Source: Streptomyces achromogenes (GTDB taxonomy: Bacteria; Actinomycetota; Actinomycetes; Streptomycetales; Streptomycetaceae). Taken from it: a stretch of DNA of 64,000 nucleotides. Made by a program: the position numbers and the translations under genes. Below, piece by piece: positions 8,781 through 17,884 of the stretch. The notes below the pieces were generated by a model. That model made no database searches and was not told the DNA's origin. It saw only the letters and a program-made list of their open reading frames with translations. The DNA is taken from positions 8,928,001 through 8,992,000 of the forward strand of contig NZ_JAUSYH010000001.1 in NCBI RefSeq assembly GCF_030816715.1. Direction: 5' to 3'. Numbering within the stretch: the stretch's first letter is position 1; each line of letters opens with the position of its first letter.

Positions 8781-9803
8781 TCACGCCGCGCCGTCGCGGG
8801 GCGGCGGGGCGGTCGAGTTGCGTACCACGAGTTCGGTGCCCACCTCCATGTGCTCCATGAGCAACCGTTGTCCCTCGATGAGGGACAGCAGCGCGCGGGC
8901 CGCCTTCTGGCCCATGTCGTGCAGCGGCTGACGCACGGTGGTCAGGCCGGGGAAGCTCTGCGCCGCCTGCGGGAGGTCGTCGAAGCCGACGACGGAGAAG
9001 TCGGTGGGCACGTTGAGGCCGCGCGCCCGGGCAGCGTCGACGGCGCCGAGCGCCATCAGGTCGGCACCGGCGACGATCGCCGTCGGACTGTGATCGTCGA
9101 TCAGACGAGCAGTGGTGCGGAAGCCGCAGGCGTAGGAGAAGTCGCACGAGGCGACCAGTCGCTCGTCGACCTCCAGTCCGGCGAGCCGCATCGCGTCCTC
9201 GAAGCCCTGGAAGCGGATGGAGGTGCTTTCCAGATCCTCCTCACCGCGGAGGTAGGCGATCCGGGTGTGGCCCAGGTCGATGAGGTGCTGCGTGCCCTGG
9301 CGCATGCCGTGGTAGTTGTCGACGCTCAGCCGGGGCAGCGGTACATCCAGGCGCCGGGGGTCGATGATGACGCAGGGCAGTTTCTGCCGGCGCAGCAGTT
9401 CGACCGTCTCGTCTTCCAGGACGGGCGCGATCATGAGTACGCCGTCGACGAGGCCACGTGCCAGGAACTCGATCCGGTCCTTTTCCCGCACCGCGTCGTG
9501 GTAGGTGGCGTTGACGAGCAGTTCCTGCTCGGCACTGGCGAGTTCGTCGGCGACGCCGCGCAGGATCTCCAGTCCGTACTGACTGGTCAGGTCCAGCGCT
9601 ATGAGGCCGATGAGCCCACTACGGCCGGCCTTGAGGTTGCGGGCCGAGACGTTCGGCCGGTAGCCGAGTCGCGCGGCCACCTCCATGACCCGGCGTCGGG
9701 TCTCCTCGGAGGCACCCGGCTTGCCGTTGATGACGTTGGACACGGTCATCGCGGAGACGCCCGCCTCCTCCGCAACCTGCGCGATGGTCGCCCGCCCTGC
9801 CAC
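8781..9803 (-). CDS. LacI family transcriptional regulator
   Basis: This 340-residue repressor has an N-terminal LacI helix-turn-helix (TIAQVAEEAGVSAMTVSNVI, about residues 5-24), a hinge, and a sugar-binding periplasmic-like domain (about 65-330) ending ELVVRNST. The GTG at 9803 is preceded by AAGGAG at good spacing; a longer frame to 10100 has no ribosome site. It is divergent from the binding protein-permease operon at 10295 and also faces the fucosidase region, so it most likely represses one or both until the imported sugar binds. The ligand is unknown. Confidence 0.9.
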   Translation of the reverse strand: MAGRATIAQVAEEAGVSAMTVSNVINGKPGASEETRRRVMEVAARLGYRPNVSARNLKAGRSGLIGLIALDLTSQYGLEILRGVADELASAEQELLVNATYHDAVREKDRIEFLARGLVDGVLMIAPVLEDETVELLRRQKLPCVIIDPRRLDVPLPRLSVDNYHGMRQGTQHLIDLGHTRIAYLRGEEDLESTSIRFQGFEDAMRLAGLEVDERLVASCDFSYACGFRTTARLIDDHSPTAIVAGADLMALGAVDAARARGLNVPTDFSVVGFDDLPQAAQSFPGLTTVRQPLHDMGQKAARALLSLIEGQRLLMEHMEVGTELVVRNSTAPPPRDGAA

Positions 9804-9961
9804 CCGAACTCCTTCTGTCTGCCGACTTCGGTCGAACCGGGTCCGTTCGTCGAATCCCCCGGCGGAACGCCACTCCTTCGGTGCCGCGCCCCGCGGTGCG
9901 AAGCCCGCCAGGCGGAGCCAGGGGGCCGCGCATGCGCTCCCCTCATGAACACACGCGGGAA

Positions 9962-10142
9962 ACTGTAACGATAAGGCAGTAGGCGCGTCAACGAAACCGC
10001 CTCTCCCTGCACGGTTCAAGCATGGAAAAGGCAGACAAAACGGAGCATTTAGTCTGCCCTTCCATGAATCACGACCACGCTGATCGAGCCAATCAACCAC
10101 AGAAAGTTACGTATAGATGTCGGTTAAGTTTTGCGTTACAGT
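9962..10142. promoter_or_regulatory. Divergent control region with repeated GTTAC motifs
   Basis: ACTGTAACG (9962-9970) and CGTTACAGT (10134-10142) form a perfect 9-bp inverted pair at the two edges of the intergenic region, and AGTTACGTA (10105-10113) gives a third GTTAC. These are candidate sites for the adjacent LacI protein, possibly joined by a DNA loop. This is inference from spacing and symmetry; no family consensus is claimed. Confidence 0.4.
10021..10066. other. Long interrupted hairpin in the LacI/binding-protein intergenic region
   Basis: CATGGAA and GGCAGAC (10021-10036) pair with GTCTGCC and TTCCATG (10052-10066), giving two 7-bp stems around a small internal loop and a 15-nt apical loop. 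It lies between two divergent starts, so it is not an obvious terminator. It may be a protein site or a leader structure. Confidence 0.5.
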
Positions 10143-10294
10143 CCCCGCAATCGGCATGAACGATCGCCGCAAAATCGGGTCGACCGGTCCGTTTCCATAT
10201 GTGTCAGCACTTCCCGACGCGGAAACCGACCAGCCCGTTCAAACCCCTTCAGAGATGACAAGTCGGTCCGTACCGACGATGGGTGAGGTGTGCA

Positions 10295-11563
10295 ATGAAG
10301 CGCTCTGGGAGACGTCTCGCGGTCGCCACCACGGTCGCCGCCATGGCGATGTCGCTGGCCGCGTGCGGAGGCGGGTCGTCCGGTGCCTCCAAGGACGGCA
10401 AGGTGACCATCCACGTACAGGCGTGGAAGGGCGGCGGCGCGGAACCCGCCAACGTTGCCGAGATCAACAAGGCGTTCGAGAAAGCCCACCCGAACATCAA
10501 GGTCGACTTCGAGTACATCACCGCGAACGACACCTACGTGCAGAAGCTCCAGCCCGAGCTGCTCGGTGGCAAGGCCGGCGACGTGATCATGGTCGACACG
10601 GACAAGATGAAGAAGTGGGGCGCCTCCGGCTACCTCGCCGACCTGTCCGGGGAGTCGTGGGCGAGCAAAATAGCCCCGGACGCCAAGCCGTTCGCGCAGG
10701 CCGACGGCAAGACCCTCGCGATGCCGATGGAGCTGATCGGCATCGGCCTGTACGCCAACATGGACCTGCTGAAGAAGGCGGGCATCACCGAAGTCCCCGC
10801 CGACTGGCCGGCGTTCCTCGCGGACCTTGCCAAGGTCAAGAAGGCCGGCATCGACCCCATCGCGCTGCCCGACAAGAGCGGCTGGACCGGCAGTTCCGTC
10901 TTCCAGGCGAGCGGTTCGACCACCGTCTACCAGAAGAACAAGCAGTGGGACGCCGACTTCCTCGACGGCAAGGCGTCGTTCAACCCCGACTGGAAGACGT
11001 CGCTGGAGCAGTTGAAGACCCTGGAGGACAAGGGGTACGTCAACTGGAAGAACGAGATCGGCACCGACGAGTGGTCGCAGGGCCCGCAGGACTTCAGCGC
11101 CGGCAAGAGCGCCTTCTGGTATCAGGGCGCCTGGCAGGTCTCCAACATCAAGAAGGCCGGCTTCCCGGTCTCCTTCGCTCCCTGGCCGGGCGGCGCCGAG
11201 GACACCAAGCCGAACGGAATGCTCTTCTCCGGCACGATGTGGGGCGTCAACTCCCAGTCGCAGCAGGGTGACGCGGCACGCGAGTACGTCAAGTTCTGGT
11301 CGCAGAACGAGAACCTCGCCAAGTACCTGGCGGCCGAGAACGCGGAGTCCCCGTTCACGGACGGCACCACGCCGGAAGCCACCGAGACGACGGCCTTCAC
11401 CACGGCCTTCAAGGACGGTCGTTACCGGATCCTCCCGTCCAACTCCTGGTACGGCGCGACCGCCGAGACCGCGATCGGCTCCAAGATCCAGGCCTACCTG
11501 CTGGGCAAGGCGTCTGCCGCGCAGACCCTGAAGGACATCCAGACTGCGGCGTCCGCCAAGTAA
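10295..11563 (+). CDS. CUT1-type sugar-binding lipoprotein
   Basis: This 422-residue protein is a family 1 extracellular solute-binding protein that captures an oligosaccharide for import. The leader MKRSGRRLAVA...LAAC carries a lipobox with Cys near residue 26. The mature part starts VTIHVQAWKGGG and contains the family-typical stretch GDVIMVDTDKMKKWG. The ATG at 10295 is preferred over the GTG at 10283 because GTGAGG is well spaced for it. Two permease genes follow; a hairpin after the stop may favour higher expression of the binding protein. No ATPase gene is present. Confidence 0.9.
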   Translation: MKRSGRRLAVATTVAAMAMSLAACGGGSSGASKDGKVTIHVQAWKGGGAEPANVAEINKAFEKAHPNIKVDFEYITANDTYVQKLQPELLGGKAGDVIMVDTDKMKKWGASGYLADLSGESWASKIAPDAKPFAQADGKTLAMPMELIGIGLYANMDLLKKAGITEVPADWPAFLADLAKVKKAGIDPIALPDKSGWTGSSVFQASGSTTVYQKNKQWDADFLDGKASFNPDWKTSLEQLKTLEDKGYVNWKNEIGTDEWSQGPQDFSAGKSAFWYQGAWQVSNIKKAGFPVSFAPWPGGAEDTKPNGMLFSGTMWGVNSQSQQGDAAREYVKFWSQNENLAKYLAAENAESPFTDGTTPEATETTAFTTAFKDGRYRILPSNSWYGATAETAIGSKIQAYLLGKASAAQTLKDIQTAASAK

Positions 11564-11564
11564 C

Positions 11565-11603
11565 CCGGCCACCCCTGGTCAGCCGTGCTGGGGGCGTGGC
11601 CGG
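11565..11603 (+). terminator. Intra-operon hairpin after the binding protein gene
   Basis: CCGGCCAC (11565-11572) pairs with GTGGCCGG (11596-11603) around a 23-nt loop, just past the binding protein stop and 55 bp before the first permease. Such structures commonly stabilise the upstream mRNA or partly terminate it, so that the binding protein exceeds the permeases. Confidence 0.45.
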
Positions 11604-11657
11604 AGGCTCACCGCCCCGCCCCCGCCACGGCCCGTCCGGGCAAGAGGAGGACCCCCC

Positions 11658-12530
11658 GTGTTCCACCGACGGCGTGCCACCATGGCCGCCTTCCTGCTTC
11701 CAGCGATCGTCATATACGGCGTGTTCATGCTGTATCCGCTGGCCCGCGGCGTCTATCTGAGCATGACCGACAGCCTCGGCGGCCCCATCGCCAACTTCGT
11801 CGGCCCGGAGCAGTACCGTGCCATGGCCGACGACCCGGCCGTCACCGCGGCCCTGTGGCACACCGTGCTGTACGCGGCAGTCGTCGTGGTCGCGCAGAAC
11901 GCCCTCGGTCTGCTCTTCGCGAGCCTGCTCTTCCGCCGGCCCAAGGTGCGCAAGGCGCTCAGCGTGGTGCTGCTGACCCCCACGCTCGTCTCCCCGGTGA
12001 TGGCGGCCTTCATCTGGTCGTACCTGTTCGCCCCGGAAGGCGGCATCAACGCGCTGCTCGGCGTGCTCGGCCTCGACTCGCTGCAGCACGTCTGGCTCGG
12101 GGACACCTCCACCGCCCTGTACGCGGTCGCCGCCGTCAACGTGTGGATGTTCGCGGGCTACTCCTGCGCCATCTTCCTCGCCGGCTACATGAGCGTGCCC
12201 ACCGAACTGCTCGACGCGGCCGCGGTGGACGGCGCGAGCGGCTGGCAGCGGTTCCGCAGCGTGGAGTGGCCGATGCTGGCTCCCGCGCTGACCGTGAACG
12301 TCACGCTCAGCCTCATCGGCTCGCTCAAGGTCTTCGAGTTTCCTCTCGTGCTCACCAACGGCGGCCCGGCCGGTGCCACCGACACCCTGACCATGCTCGT
12401 CTACCGCAATGTCTTCGGCGGCGGGAAGTTCGCCTTCGGTATCGCCGTCTCGGTACTGCTCCTCGTGACCGTGGTCGTTCTGTCCAGCGCCACCTCCTCC
12501 CTGCTCCGGCTTCGCGAGCGACGAATCTGA
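11658..12530 (+). CDS. CUT1 sugar ABC transporter permease (MalF/UgpA type)
   Basis: This 290-residue inner-membrane permease has six hydrophobic segments and a short N-terminal tail. The cytoplasmic coupling loop is visible as ELLDAAAVDGASGWQRFRSV, the EAA motif that contacts the ATPase. The GTG at 11658 follows AAGAGGAGG. It pairs with the next permease at 12543, 12 bp downstream, to form the channel for the sugar delivered by the upstream binding protein. The partner ATPase is expected to be a shared MsiK-like protein. Confidence 0.9.
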   Translation: MFHRRRATMAAFLLPAIVIYGVFMLYPLARGVYLSMTDSLGGPIANFVGPEQYRAMADDPAVTAALWHTVLYAAVVVVAQNALGLLFASLLFRRPKVRKALSVVLLTPTLVSPVMAAFIWSYLFAPEGGINALLGVLGLDSLQHVWLGDTSTALYAVAAVNVWMFAGYSCAIFLAGYMSVPTELLDAAAVDGASGWQRFRSVEWPMLAPALTVNVTLSLIGSLKVFEFPLVLTNGGPAGATDTLTMLVYRNVFGGGKFAFGIAVSVLLLVTVVVLSSATSSLLRLRERRI

Positions 12531-12542
12531 CGGACGGCAACC

Positions 12543-13379
12543 ATGATCTCCACCCTCTGGCGCCGGACCTCCGGCAATCTCGGCACCGTGCTGCTGTGTC
12601 TCGGCACGCTGACGTTCGTCTTGCCGTTCCTCTTCACCGTCGTCACCTCGCTGCGTACCGCGGCGGATGTGGCGAGGTCCCCGCTGGGCTTCCCGCACTC
12701 CCTGACCCTGCACAACTTCACCGAGGCCTTCGGGCAGATCCACTACGGGCGCAGCGCGTTGAACACACTGCTGATCACGGGTCTGTCGTGTCTCAGCATC
12801 ACCGTCGTCGGCTCCCTGGCCAGCTACCCGCTGGCCCGCCTCACCCAGAACTGGTCGACCTGGGTGTACCGGCTGTTCATCCTGGGCACCTCCGTACCGA
12901 TCTTCGTGGTGGTGGCGCCGCTGTACCTGCTGATGCGGGACCTGGACCTGCTCGACAGCTACGCGGGAGTGGTCATCATCTACACGGCCATCAACCTCCC
13001 GGTCGCCGTGTTCTTCTACACCAGTTTCGTCCGCTCGATCCCCGTGGACCTGGAGGAGGCCGCCGCCCTGGACGGCTGCGGAGCGTTCCGCACCTTCTTC
13101 ACCATCATCCTGCCGCTGCTGCGCCCGATCACCAGCACGCTGCTGACCTTCGTCGCCCTCCAGGTCTGGAACGACCTGCTGGTTCCGCTGGTCTTCCTGC
13201 AGGACCCCGACAAGCGCACCGTCATGGTGAACGCCTACTCCTTCATCGACCCGCACACCGTGCAGCCGACGACCCTGTTCCCGGCAGCCCTGCTCGGCGT
13301 GCTCCCGCTGCTGCTGATCTTCGTCTTCCTGCAGCGGCACGTGGTCGCCGGGATGTCGGCCGGCGCCGTCAAGTCGTAG
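12543..13379 (+). CDS. CUT1 sugar ABC transporter permease (MalG/UgpE type)
   Basis: This 278-residue membrane protein is the second channel half. It has six predicted helices and the EAA loop VDLEEAAALDGCGAFRTFF. The C-terminal VFLQRHVVAGMSAGAVKS is typical of MalG-like subunits. It lies 12 bp after the first permease and is probably cotranscribed with it and with the GH43-like gene 115 bp downstream. Confidence 0.9.
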   Translation: MISTLWRRTSGNLGTVLLCLGTLTFVLPFLFTVVTSLRTAADVARSPLGFPHSLTLHNFTEAFGQIHYGRSALNTLLITGLSCLSITVVGSLASYPLARLTQNWSTWVYRLFILGTSVPIFVVVAPLYLLMRDLDLLDSYAGVVIIYTAINLPVAVFFYTSFVRSIPVDLEEAAALDGCGAFRTFFTIILPLLRPITSTLLTFVALQVWNDLLVPLVFLQDPDKRTVMVNAYSFIDPHTVQPTTLFPAALLGVLPLLLIFVFLQRHVVAGMSAGAVKS

Positions 13380-13494
13380 AGCCGGGCCCGGCCGCCGAGG
13401 CCTGAAACACGAACACCTCACCGTTCAAGGCACCCCCATGCCCCGACACCCGGCACCCCCGCCGTCCCGAACATCCCGGAAGGACCATCCACCG

Positions 13495-14352
13495 ATGTAC
13501 GTGGTCTCATACTTCACCGACACCGATGAGGCGCTCCACCTCGCCTACAGCCACGACGGCGAGGAGTTCTCGGTGGTGAACGGCGGCCGGCCCGTCCTGC
13601 GGGGCACGGTCGGCACCGGCAGACTGCGGGATCCGTTCATCGGGGTGGGCCCCGACGGCCTGTTCCATCTGCTGGCCACCGACGGCTGGACGAGCCCCTG
13701 CATCGTCCACGCCGCCTCGGCCGACCTGCTCACCTGGTCGAACCAGGAACTCGTCCCGGTCATGGCCGACGTGGACGGAGCCCACAACGCCTGGGCCCCG
13801 GAGTTCTTCCTGGACCGCGGGACCGGGCTGTACCACCTCATCTGGTCGTCGGTCGTCGAGTCCGGGAGCACGGCCGAGGGCCGCGACTACGAACATGTCG
13901 GCCAGGACCACCGCATCTGGCACTGCACCACCGAGGACTTCAGCACGTTCTCGGCCCCCACCGTCTTCTTCGACCCCGGTCACTCGGTCATCGACGCCAC
14001 CGTGCGGCAGCTGGACGACGGCGGGTTCCTCATGGCCTTCAAGGACGAGCGAGGCACCAACGACCTCGCCACCGCACACAAGGACATCCACCTCACCGCC
14101 TTCGAGACCCCCGGCGGTCCGTACACCGCCGGCAGCGGACCGGTCACCCCCTCGGTGGTGGAGGGGCCGTCGATCTTCCGGCGCGGAGGCGAGCTGGTCA
14201 TGATCTTCGATCACTACCTCGAAGGGCGATACGGGGCGGCTCGCAGCAAGGACGGCGTGGACTGGGAGCCCGTCTCCCTGGCGCTGCCGCCGGGCATGCG
14301 CCACGCCTCCGTACTCGAAACGCCGCTCCCGGCCTCGCTCCCGCCGCGCTGA
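13495..14352 (+). CDS. GH43-like beta-propeller glycosidase
   Basis: This 285-residue protein resembles GH43 enzymes (arabinofuranosidases and xylosidases with a five-bladed propeller). Supporting motifs are RDPFIGVGPDGLFHLLAT, NAWAPEFFLD and a VEGPSIFRRG that fits the catalytic Glu strand. There is no signal peptide, so it probably acts in the cytoplasm on imported oligosaccharides. The start at 13495 follows GGAAGGA; an in-frame ATG at 13438 adds only a low-complexity tail. It follows the permeases in what looks like one operon. The substrate linkage cannot be assigned. Confidence 0.75.
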   Translation: MYVVSYFTDTDEALHLAYSHDGEEFSVVNGGRPVLRGTVGTGRLRDPFIGVGPDGLFHLLATDGWTSPCIVHAASADLLTWSNQELVPVMADVDGAHNAWAPEFFLDRGTGLYHLIWSSVVESGSTAEGRDYEHVGQDHRIWHCTTEDFSTFSAPTVFFDPGHSVIDATVRQLDDGGFLMAFKDERGTNDLATAHKDIHLTAFETPGGPYTAGSGPVTPSVVEGPSIFRRGGELVMIFDHYLEGRYGAARSKDGVDWEPVSLALPPGMRHASVLETPLPASLPPR

Positions 14353-14486
14353 AGCCCCCTGCCCCCCGCCTCCGCCCCAGCCACAGATTCCGGACGTGCC
14401 CGCTTCGGCCGACCCGCCCGGTGCAGGAAGCCCCACGTCGCATCCCGCGGCGCGGAGAAGACATTCACCAAACAAGGAGCGTCGCA

Positions 14487-16964
14487 ATGAAGCGTCGCAG
14501 ATCGGACCGCCCAGGTCTCAGGGCGTCCCGCGTCCTCACCCTGCTCGCCACGCTGGCGGGCGCTCTCCTCCTCCCGGCCCCCGCCGCCATGGCGGCCGGC
14601 GGCACCTTCTATGTCAACTGCTCGGCCGCGACCAACGGCAGCGGCACCCAGGCCAGCCCCTGGAACTCCGTCAGCAGCGTCAACAGCGCCACCTTCGGCG
14701 CCGGCGACAGCCTCCTCTTCGCCGCCGGCACCACCTGCACCGGCCAGCTCACCCCGGGCGGCTCGGGCGCCTCCGGCAGCCCCGTCACCATGGGCTCCTA
14801 CGGCACCGGAGCCAAGCCGATCATCGATGCGAAGGGTGCCACCGGCCCCGTCATCCACCTGCTCAACCAGCAGTACTGGGAGATCGGCGGCCTGGAACTT
14901 ACCAACGCGGCTTCCTCCCCCGCCTACCGCTCCGGCGTCCTCGCCGAGAACAGCTCGGGCGGCGCCCTGCACCACATCCGGGTGCACGACATGAGCATCC
15001 ACCACATCAGCGGCTACTCGGGCGGCTGGTACTCCACCAACGCGGGCGTCGGCGTCCAGACCGACCACACCACACCCGTCTCCACCTGGGACGACGTGGT
15101 GATCGAGAACAACACCTTCGACCACGTGGACCGCATCGCCGTCGCCGTCACCCCGGACGGGGACGGCCAGGGCACCGGTCAGACCACGGGCACGGTCATC
15201 CGCAACAACACCATGACCTACGACGGCGCCGACGATGTCCTCGTCGTCAAGAACGACGGTGCCCTCATCGAGGGCAACAAGGCCGGCTACGGCGGCGCGA
15301 AGGCCAACTGCCCGCCCTCCGGCCAGTACTGCAACGGCGCCTCGGCCGGCATCTGGATGTCCGGCAGCAACGACACCGTGGTCCAGAACAACGAGGTGTA
15401 CTGCCACGTCAACGGCGCCGACGGCACCGGCTACGACGTCGACTGGGGCAACCACAACACCACGTTCCAGTACAACTACAGCCACCAAAACCTCGGTGGC
15501 TTCATGCTGGTGATGCCGCCCTTCTCGATCGCCAACGAGCCGACGTCGACCGTCGCCAGCGACGGCACCGTCATCCGCTACAACATCAGCGAGAACGACG
15601 GCACCAACGCCGGCTGCCCCGCCGCCGGAACCCCGTCTCACGGTTCCGGCGTCTTCCACTTCGTCGGCAACGTCCCCAACCGAAGCGGTAGTCCGGTCGC
15701 CGTCCCACGGTTCTACAACAACAGCATCTACATCAACCAGAGTGGCCTGAACACCCCGATCCTGTACTCGCGCAAGGGCACCAGCATCACCGGCAACCTG
15801 TCCTTCCGTAACAACGCGGTGTTCAACTACGGCACCGGCGGCTACTTCGCCAGCGTCAACTCCACCTTCAACAACAACCTCTTCTACGGCAACCACCCCT
15901 CCTCCGAACCGGCCGACGCGGCGAAGGTCGTGACCGACCCCCAGTTCCGCAACCCCGGCAACGCGGCCACCTCCTCCCCGTACACCGGCACCGACGCCTA
16001 CCAGGTCCACGCCTCCTCTCCCGTGATCCGGGCCGGAATGGTCATCAGCAACAACGGCGGCAAGGACGCCTTCGGCAACCCGGTCTCCGCCACGGCCGCG
16101 CCCAACATCGGCGCGGACAACGGCACCGGCGGCAACCTCGTCTCCAACGCCGGTTTCGAGACCGGCGCAATGAGCCCGTGGACCAACAGCGGTGCCGCCC
16201 CCTCCGTCACCTCCTCGGGCGCCCGCACCGGCGGCTACGCGCTCACGACCCAGGCCAACGGCAGCGGCGCCAACCAGAACATCACCGGCCTCACCCCCAA
16301 CACCACCTACCTGCTCACGGGTTGGGCCAAGGTGGCGAACGCCGGGGAGACCCTCGCCATCGGCGTCAAGAACTACGGCGGCACGGAGACGTTCACCAAC
16401 GTGGCCACGACGTCGTACTCCCAGGCCGCGGTGCTGTTCACCACGGGCAGCTCCAACACCTCGGCCCTGGTCTACTGCTGGAAGAACGTCGGCGGCACGG
16501 GCACCGGCAACTGCGACGACCTCGCGGTGGAACGGATCTCCACCCCCTCCAACGTGCTGACCAACGCGGGCTTCGAGACCGGCTCCCTGAGCCCCTGGGC
16601 CCGCAGCGGCAGCGGCGCCCAGTCCAACGTGGTCGCCTCCAACGCCCGCACCGGCACCTACTCCCTGCAGACCGGCGCCGCCACCAGCGGTGTCGAGCAG
16701 TCCGCCACCGGCCTCACCGCCGGCAGCACCTACCTGCTGGCCGGCTGGGCCAAGGTCGCGAACGCGAGTGAGCAGGTCGCCGTCGGTGTGAAGAGCTTCG
16801 GCGGCACCGAGACCTACCTGCGCACCTCCAGCACCGCCTACGCCCAGCAGCCCGTCTTCTTCACCACCGGCAGCACCAACACGTCGGCCGGGGTCTACTG
16901 CTACAAGGACACGGGTACGTCGGCCGGCTACTGCGACGACTACACCCTGCTCAAGCTCTCCTGA
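14487..16964 (+). CDS. Secreted right-handed beta-helix protein with two C-terminal CBM-like repeats
   Basis: This 825-residue exported protein has a signal peptide ending PAPAAMA (about residue 34). The parallel beta-helix (about 40-550) contains many short Asn-rich rungs such as IENNTFDHV, IRNNTMTYDG and VVQNNEVYC. Two related modules follow (about 550-690 and 690-825), each opening NAGFETG..SPW and holding TYLL.GWAKVAN, CBM4/9-like in shape. The helix type suits pectate lyase, polysaccharide lyase or epimerase activity, which I cannot choose between. AAGGAGC precedes the ATG. It probably processes the polysaccharide whose fragments the upstream transporter imports. Confidence 0.8.
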   Translation: MKRRRSDRPGLRASRVLTLLATLAGALLLPAPAAMAAGGTFYVNCSAATNGSGTQASPWNSVSSVNSATFGAGDSLLFAAGTTCTGQLTPGGSGASGSPVTMGSYGTGAKPIIDAKGATGPVIHLLNQQYWEIGGLELTNAASSPAYRSGVLAENSSGGALHHIRVHDMSIHHISGYSGGWYSTNAGVGVQTDHTTPVSTWDDVVIENNTFDHVDRIAVAVTPDGDGQGTGQTTGTVIRNNTMTYDGADDVLVVKNDGALIEGNKAGYGGAKANCPPSGQYCNGASAGIWMSGSNDTVVQNNEVYCHVNGADGTGYDVDWGNHNTTFQYNYSHQNLGGFMLVMPPFSIANEPTSTVASDGTVIRYNISENDGTNAGCPAAGTPSHGSGVFHFVGNVPNRSGSPVAVPRFYNNSIYINQSGLNTPILYSRKGTSITGNLSFRNNAVFNYGTGGYFASVNSTFNNNLFYGNHPSSEPADAAKVVTDPQFRNPGNAATSSPYTGTDAYQVHASSPVIRAGMVISNNGGKDAFGNPVSATAAPNIGADNGTGGNLVSNAGFETGAMSPWTNSGAAPSVTSSGARTGGYALTTQANGSGANQNITGLTPNTTYLLTGWAKVANAGETLAIGVKNYGGTETFTNVATTSYSQAAVLFTTGSSNTSALVYCWKNVGGTGTGNCDDLAVERISTPSNVLTNAGFETGSLSPWARSGSGAQSNVVASNARTGTYSLQTGAATSGVEQSATGLTAGSTYLLAGWAKVANASEQVAVGVKSFGGTETYLRTSSTAYAQQPVFFTTGSTNTSAGVYCYKDTGTSAGYCDDYTLLKLS

Positions 16965-17002
16965 CGGCACACGACCCTCCAGGAGAATCCTTTCTCCACA
17001 AG

Positions 17003-17030
17003 GGGCGGGCCGGGATCACCCGGCCCGCCC
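17003..17030 (+). terminator. Strong hairpin after the beta-helix gene
   Basis: A perfect 12-bp GC stem (17003-17014 with 17019-17030) closes on the tetraloop ATCA, 38 bp past the stop. It marks the end of the 10.3-17.0 kb operon. Confidence 0.8.
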
Positions 17031-17093
17031 ACCCGACCTGCGCCAGGAACACCAGTCACGGAGGGCCGACCATGCGGGACGTTCCGGCGGCAG

Positions 17094-17290
17094 ACAGGCC
17101 TCATCGCCGCCGTCACGCCACCACTGCCTTCCGCGGACGGCCCCGTGTTCACCGGCATCGCTTTCCCCACGACCTCACCACAGGACGCGAGCACCGCACG
17201 TCTCATGCACACCCTGCCCGACGATGTCCTGCCTCGGCTCGCCGAACGCACCGGCACCGACTACCTGGTCGGCGGGCCCACAGGTACAGG
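17094..17290 (+). pseudogene. Unrecognised coding fragment
   Basis: One frame shows codon bias and reads TGLIAAVTPPLPSADGPVF, later TLPDDVLPRLAERTGTDYLV. It lacks a clear start, and the apparent continuation VAARALGQGWTNGLGGLARA is in another frame. It looks like a frameshifted, truncated gene of unknown family. Nothing convincing lies between it and 17590. Confidence 0.35.
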
Positions 17291-17590
17291 TTGCTGCGCG
17301 CGCCCTCGGCCAGGGCTGGACGAACGGTCTCGGCGGCCTCGCCCGCGCCTGCGGAGTCGACGTGCCCCTTGGACCACATCCTTCAACGCGTCCACCAGGG
17401 CCTGCCTCTGCCGTAACTCCCACCGAGGCCACCCATGATGAAGTCGGCACAAGAATGCGTATGACCAGGTCGGAAGCCGCGTGACCGGCCGAGCGCACCG
17501 TGCAGGTGCAGCGCCACAACGGACCGATCAGGTCCCCGTACCGCCCCTCCCAACGGTGTGGGAGGCTACGTATGCGCAGGCCAAAGCGCC

Positions 17591-17884
17591 TCAAGCCACG
17601 TCATGGATGTCGTGCTCGGTCAAGTCGGATGCGTGCCGGGCAACGGCCCGGTAGTCGGCGTCATCATGGAGGACAGCCAGACCGTGATGGGCCGCGGTGG
17701 CGGCGATGACGAGGTCCACAGCGGAGGCGCGATGCTCTCCAGCCTGAGCCATACGGTGTTGCACCGCGCCAATCCAGCGCCCCGCGTTCTTCGGCACCGA
17801 CACGTCGGGGTACAGATCAGTGAACCTCTCCGAGATCTCGTCGGCAAGAGCGACGTCATCGAGATGATCAGGGAGATTCCGTGA
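17591..17884 (-). pseudogene. PIN-domain (VapC-like) toxin, N-terminus missing
   Basis: The C-terminal part of a PIN-domain RNase is recognisable: HRASAVDLVIAATAAHHGL, then AVLHDDADYRAVARHASDL to the stop. The first 40 or so residues, with the conserved N-terminal Asp of the active site, are absent; coding similarity stops where the next plus-strand gene begins. No antitoxin gene is adjacent. It is therefore most likely an inactive remnant of a VapBC pair. Confidence 0.55.

Noticed and set aside
10021..10066. Terminator for the LacI or binding-protein gene
   Set aside because: It sits between the divergent starts, upstream of both genes, so it cannot end either transcript.
11409..13421. Open frame of 670 codons opposite the permeases
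   Set aside because: Very Gln/Glu/Gly-rich mirror of two clear membrane permeases.
14214..16970. Open frame of 918 codons on the minus strand
   Set aside because: It lies wholly opposite the secreted beta-helix gene and is rich in Gly/Val/Ala/Arg, the usual mirror of high-GC codon bias.
17591..17884. A working toxin-antitoxin pair
   Set aside because: The PIN domain lacks its N-terminal catalytic part and no antitoxin gene is adjacent.
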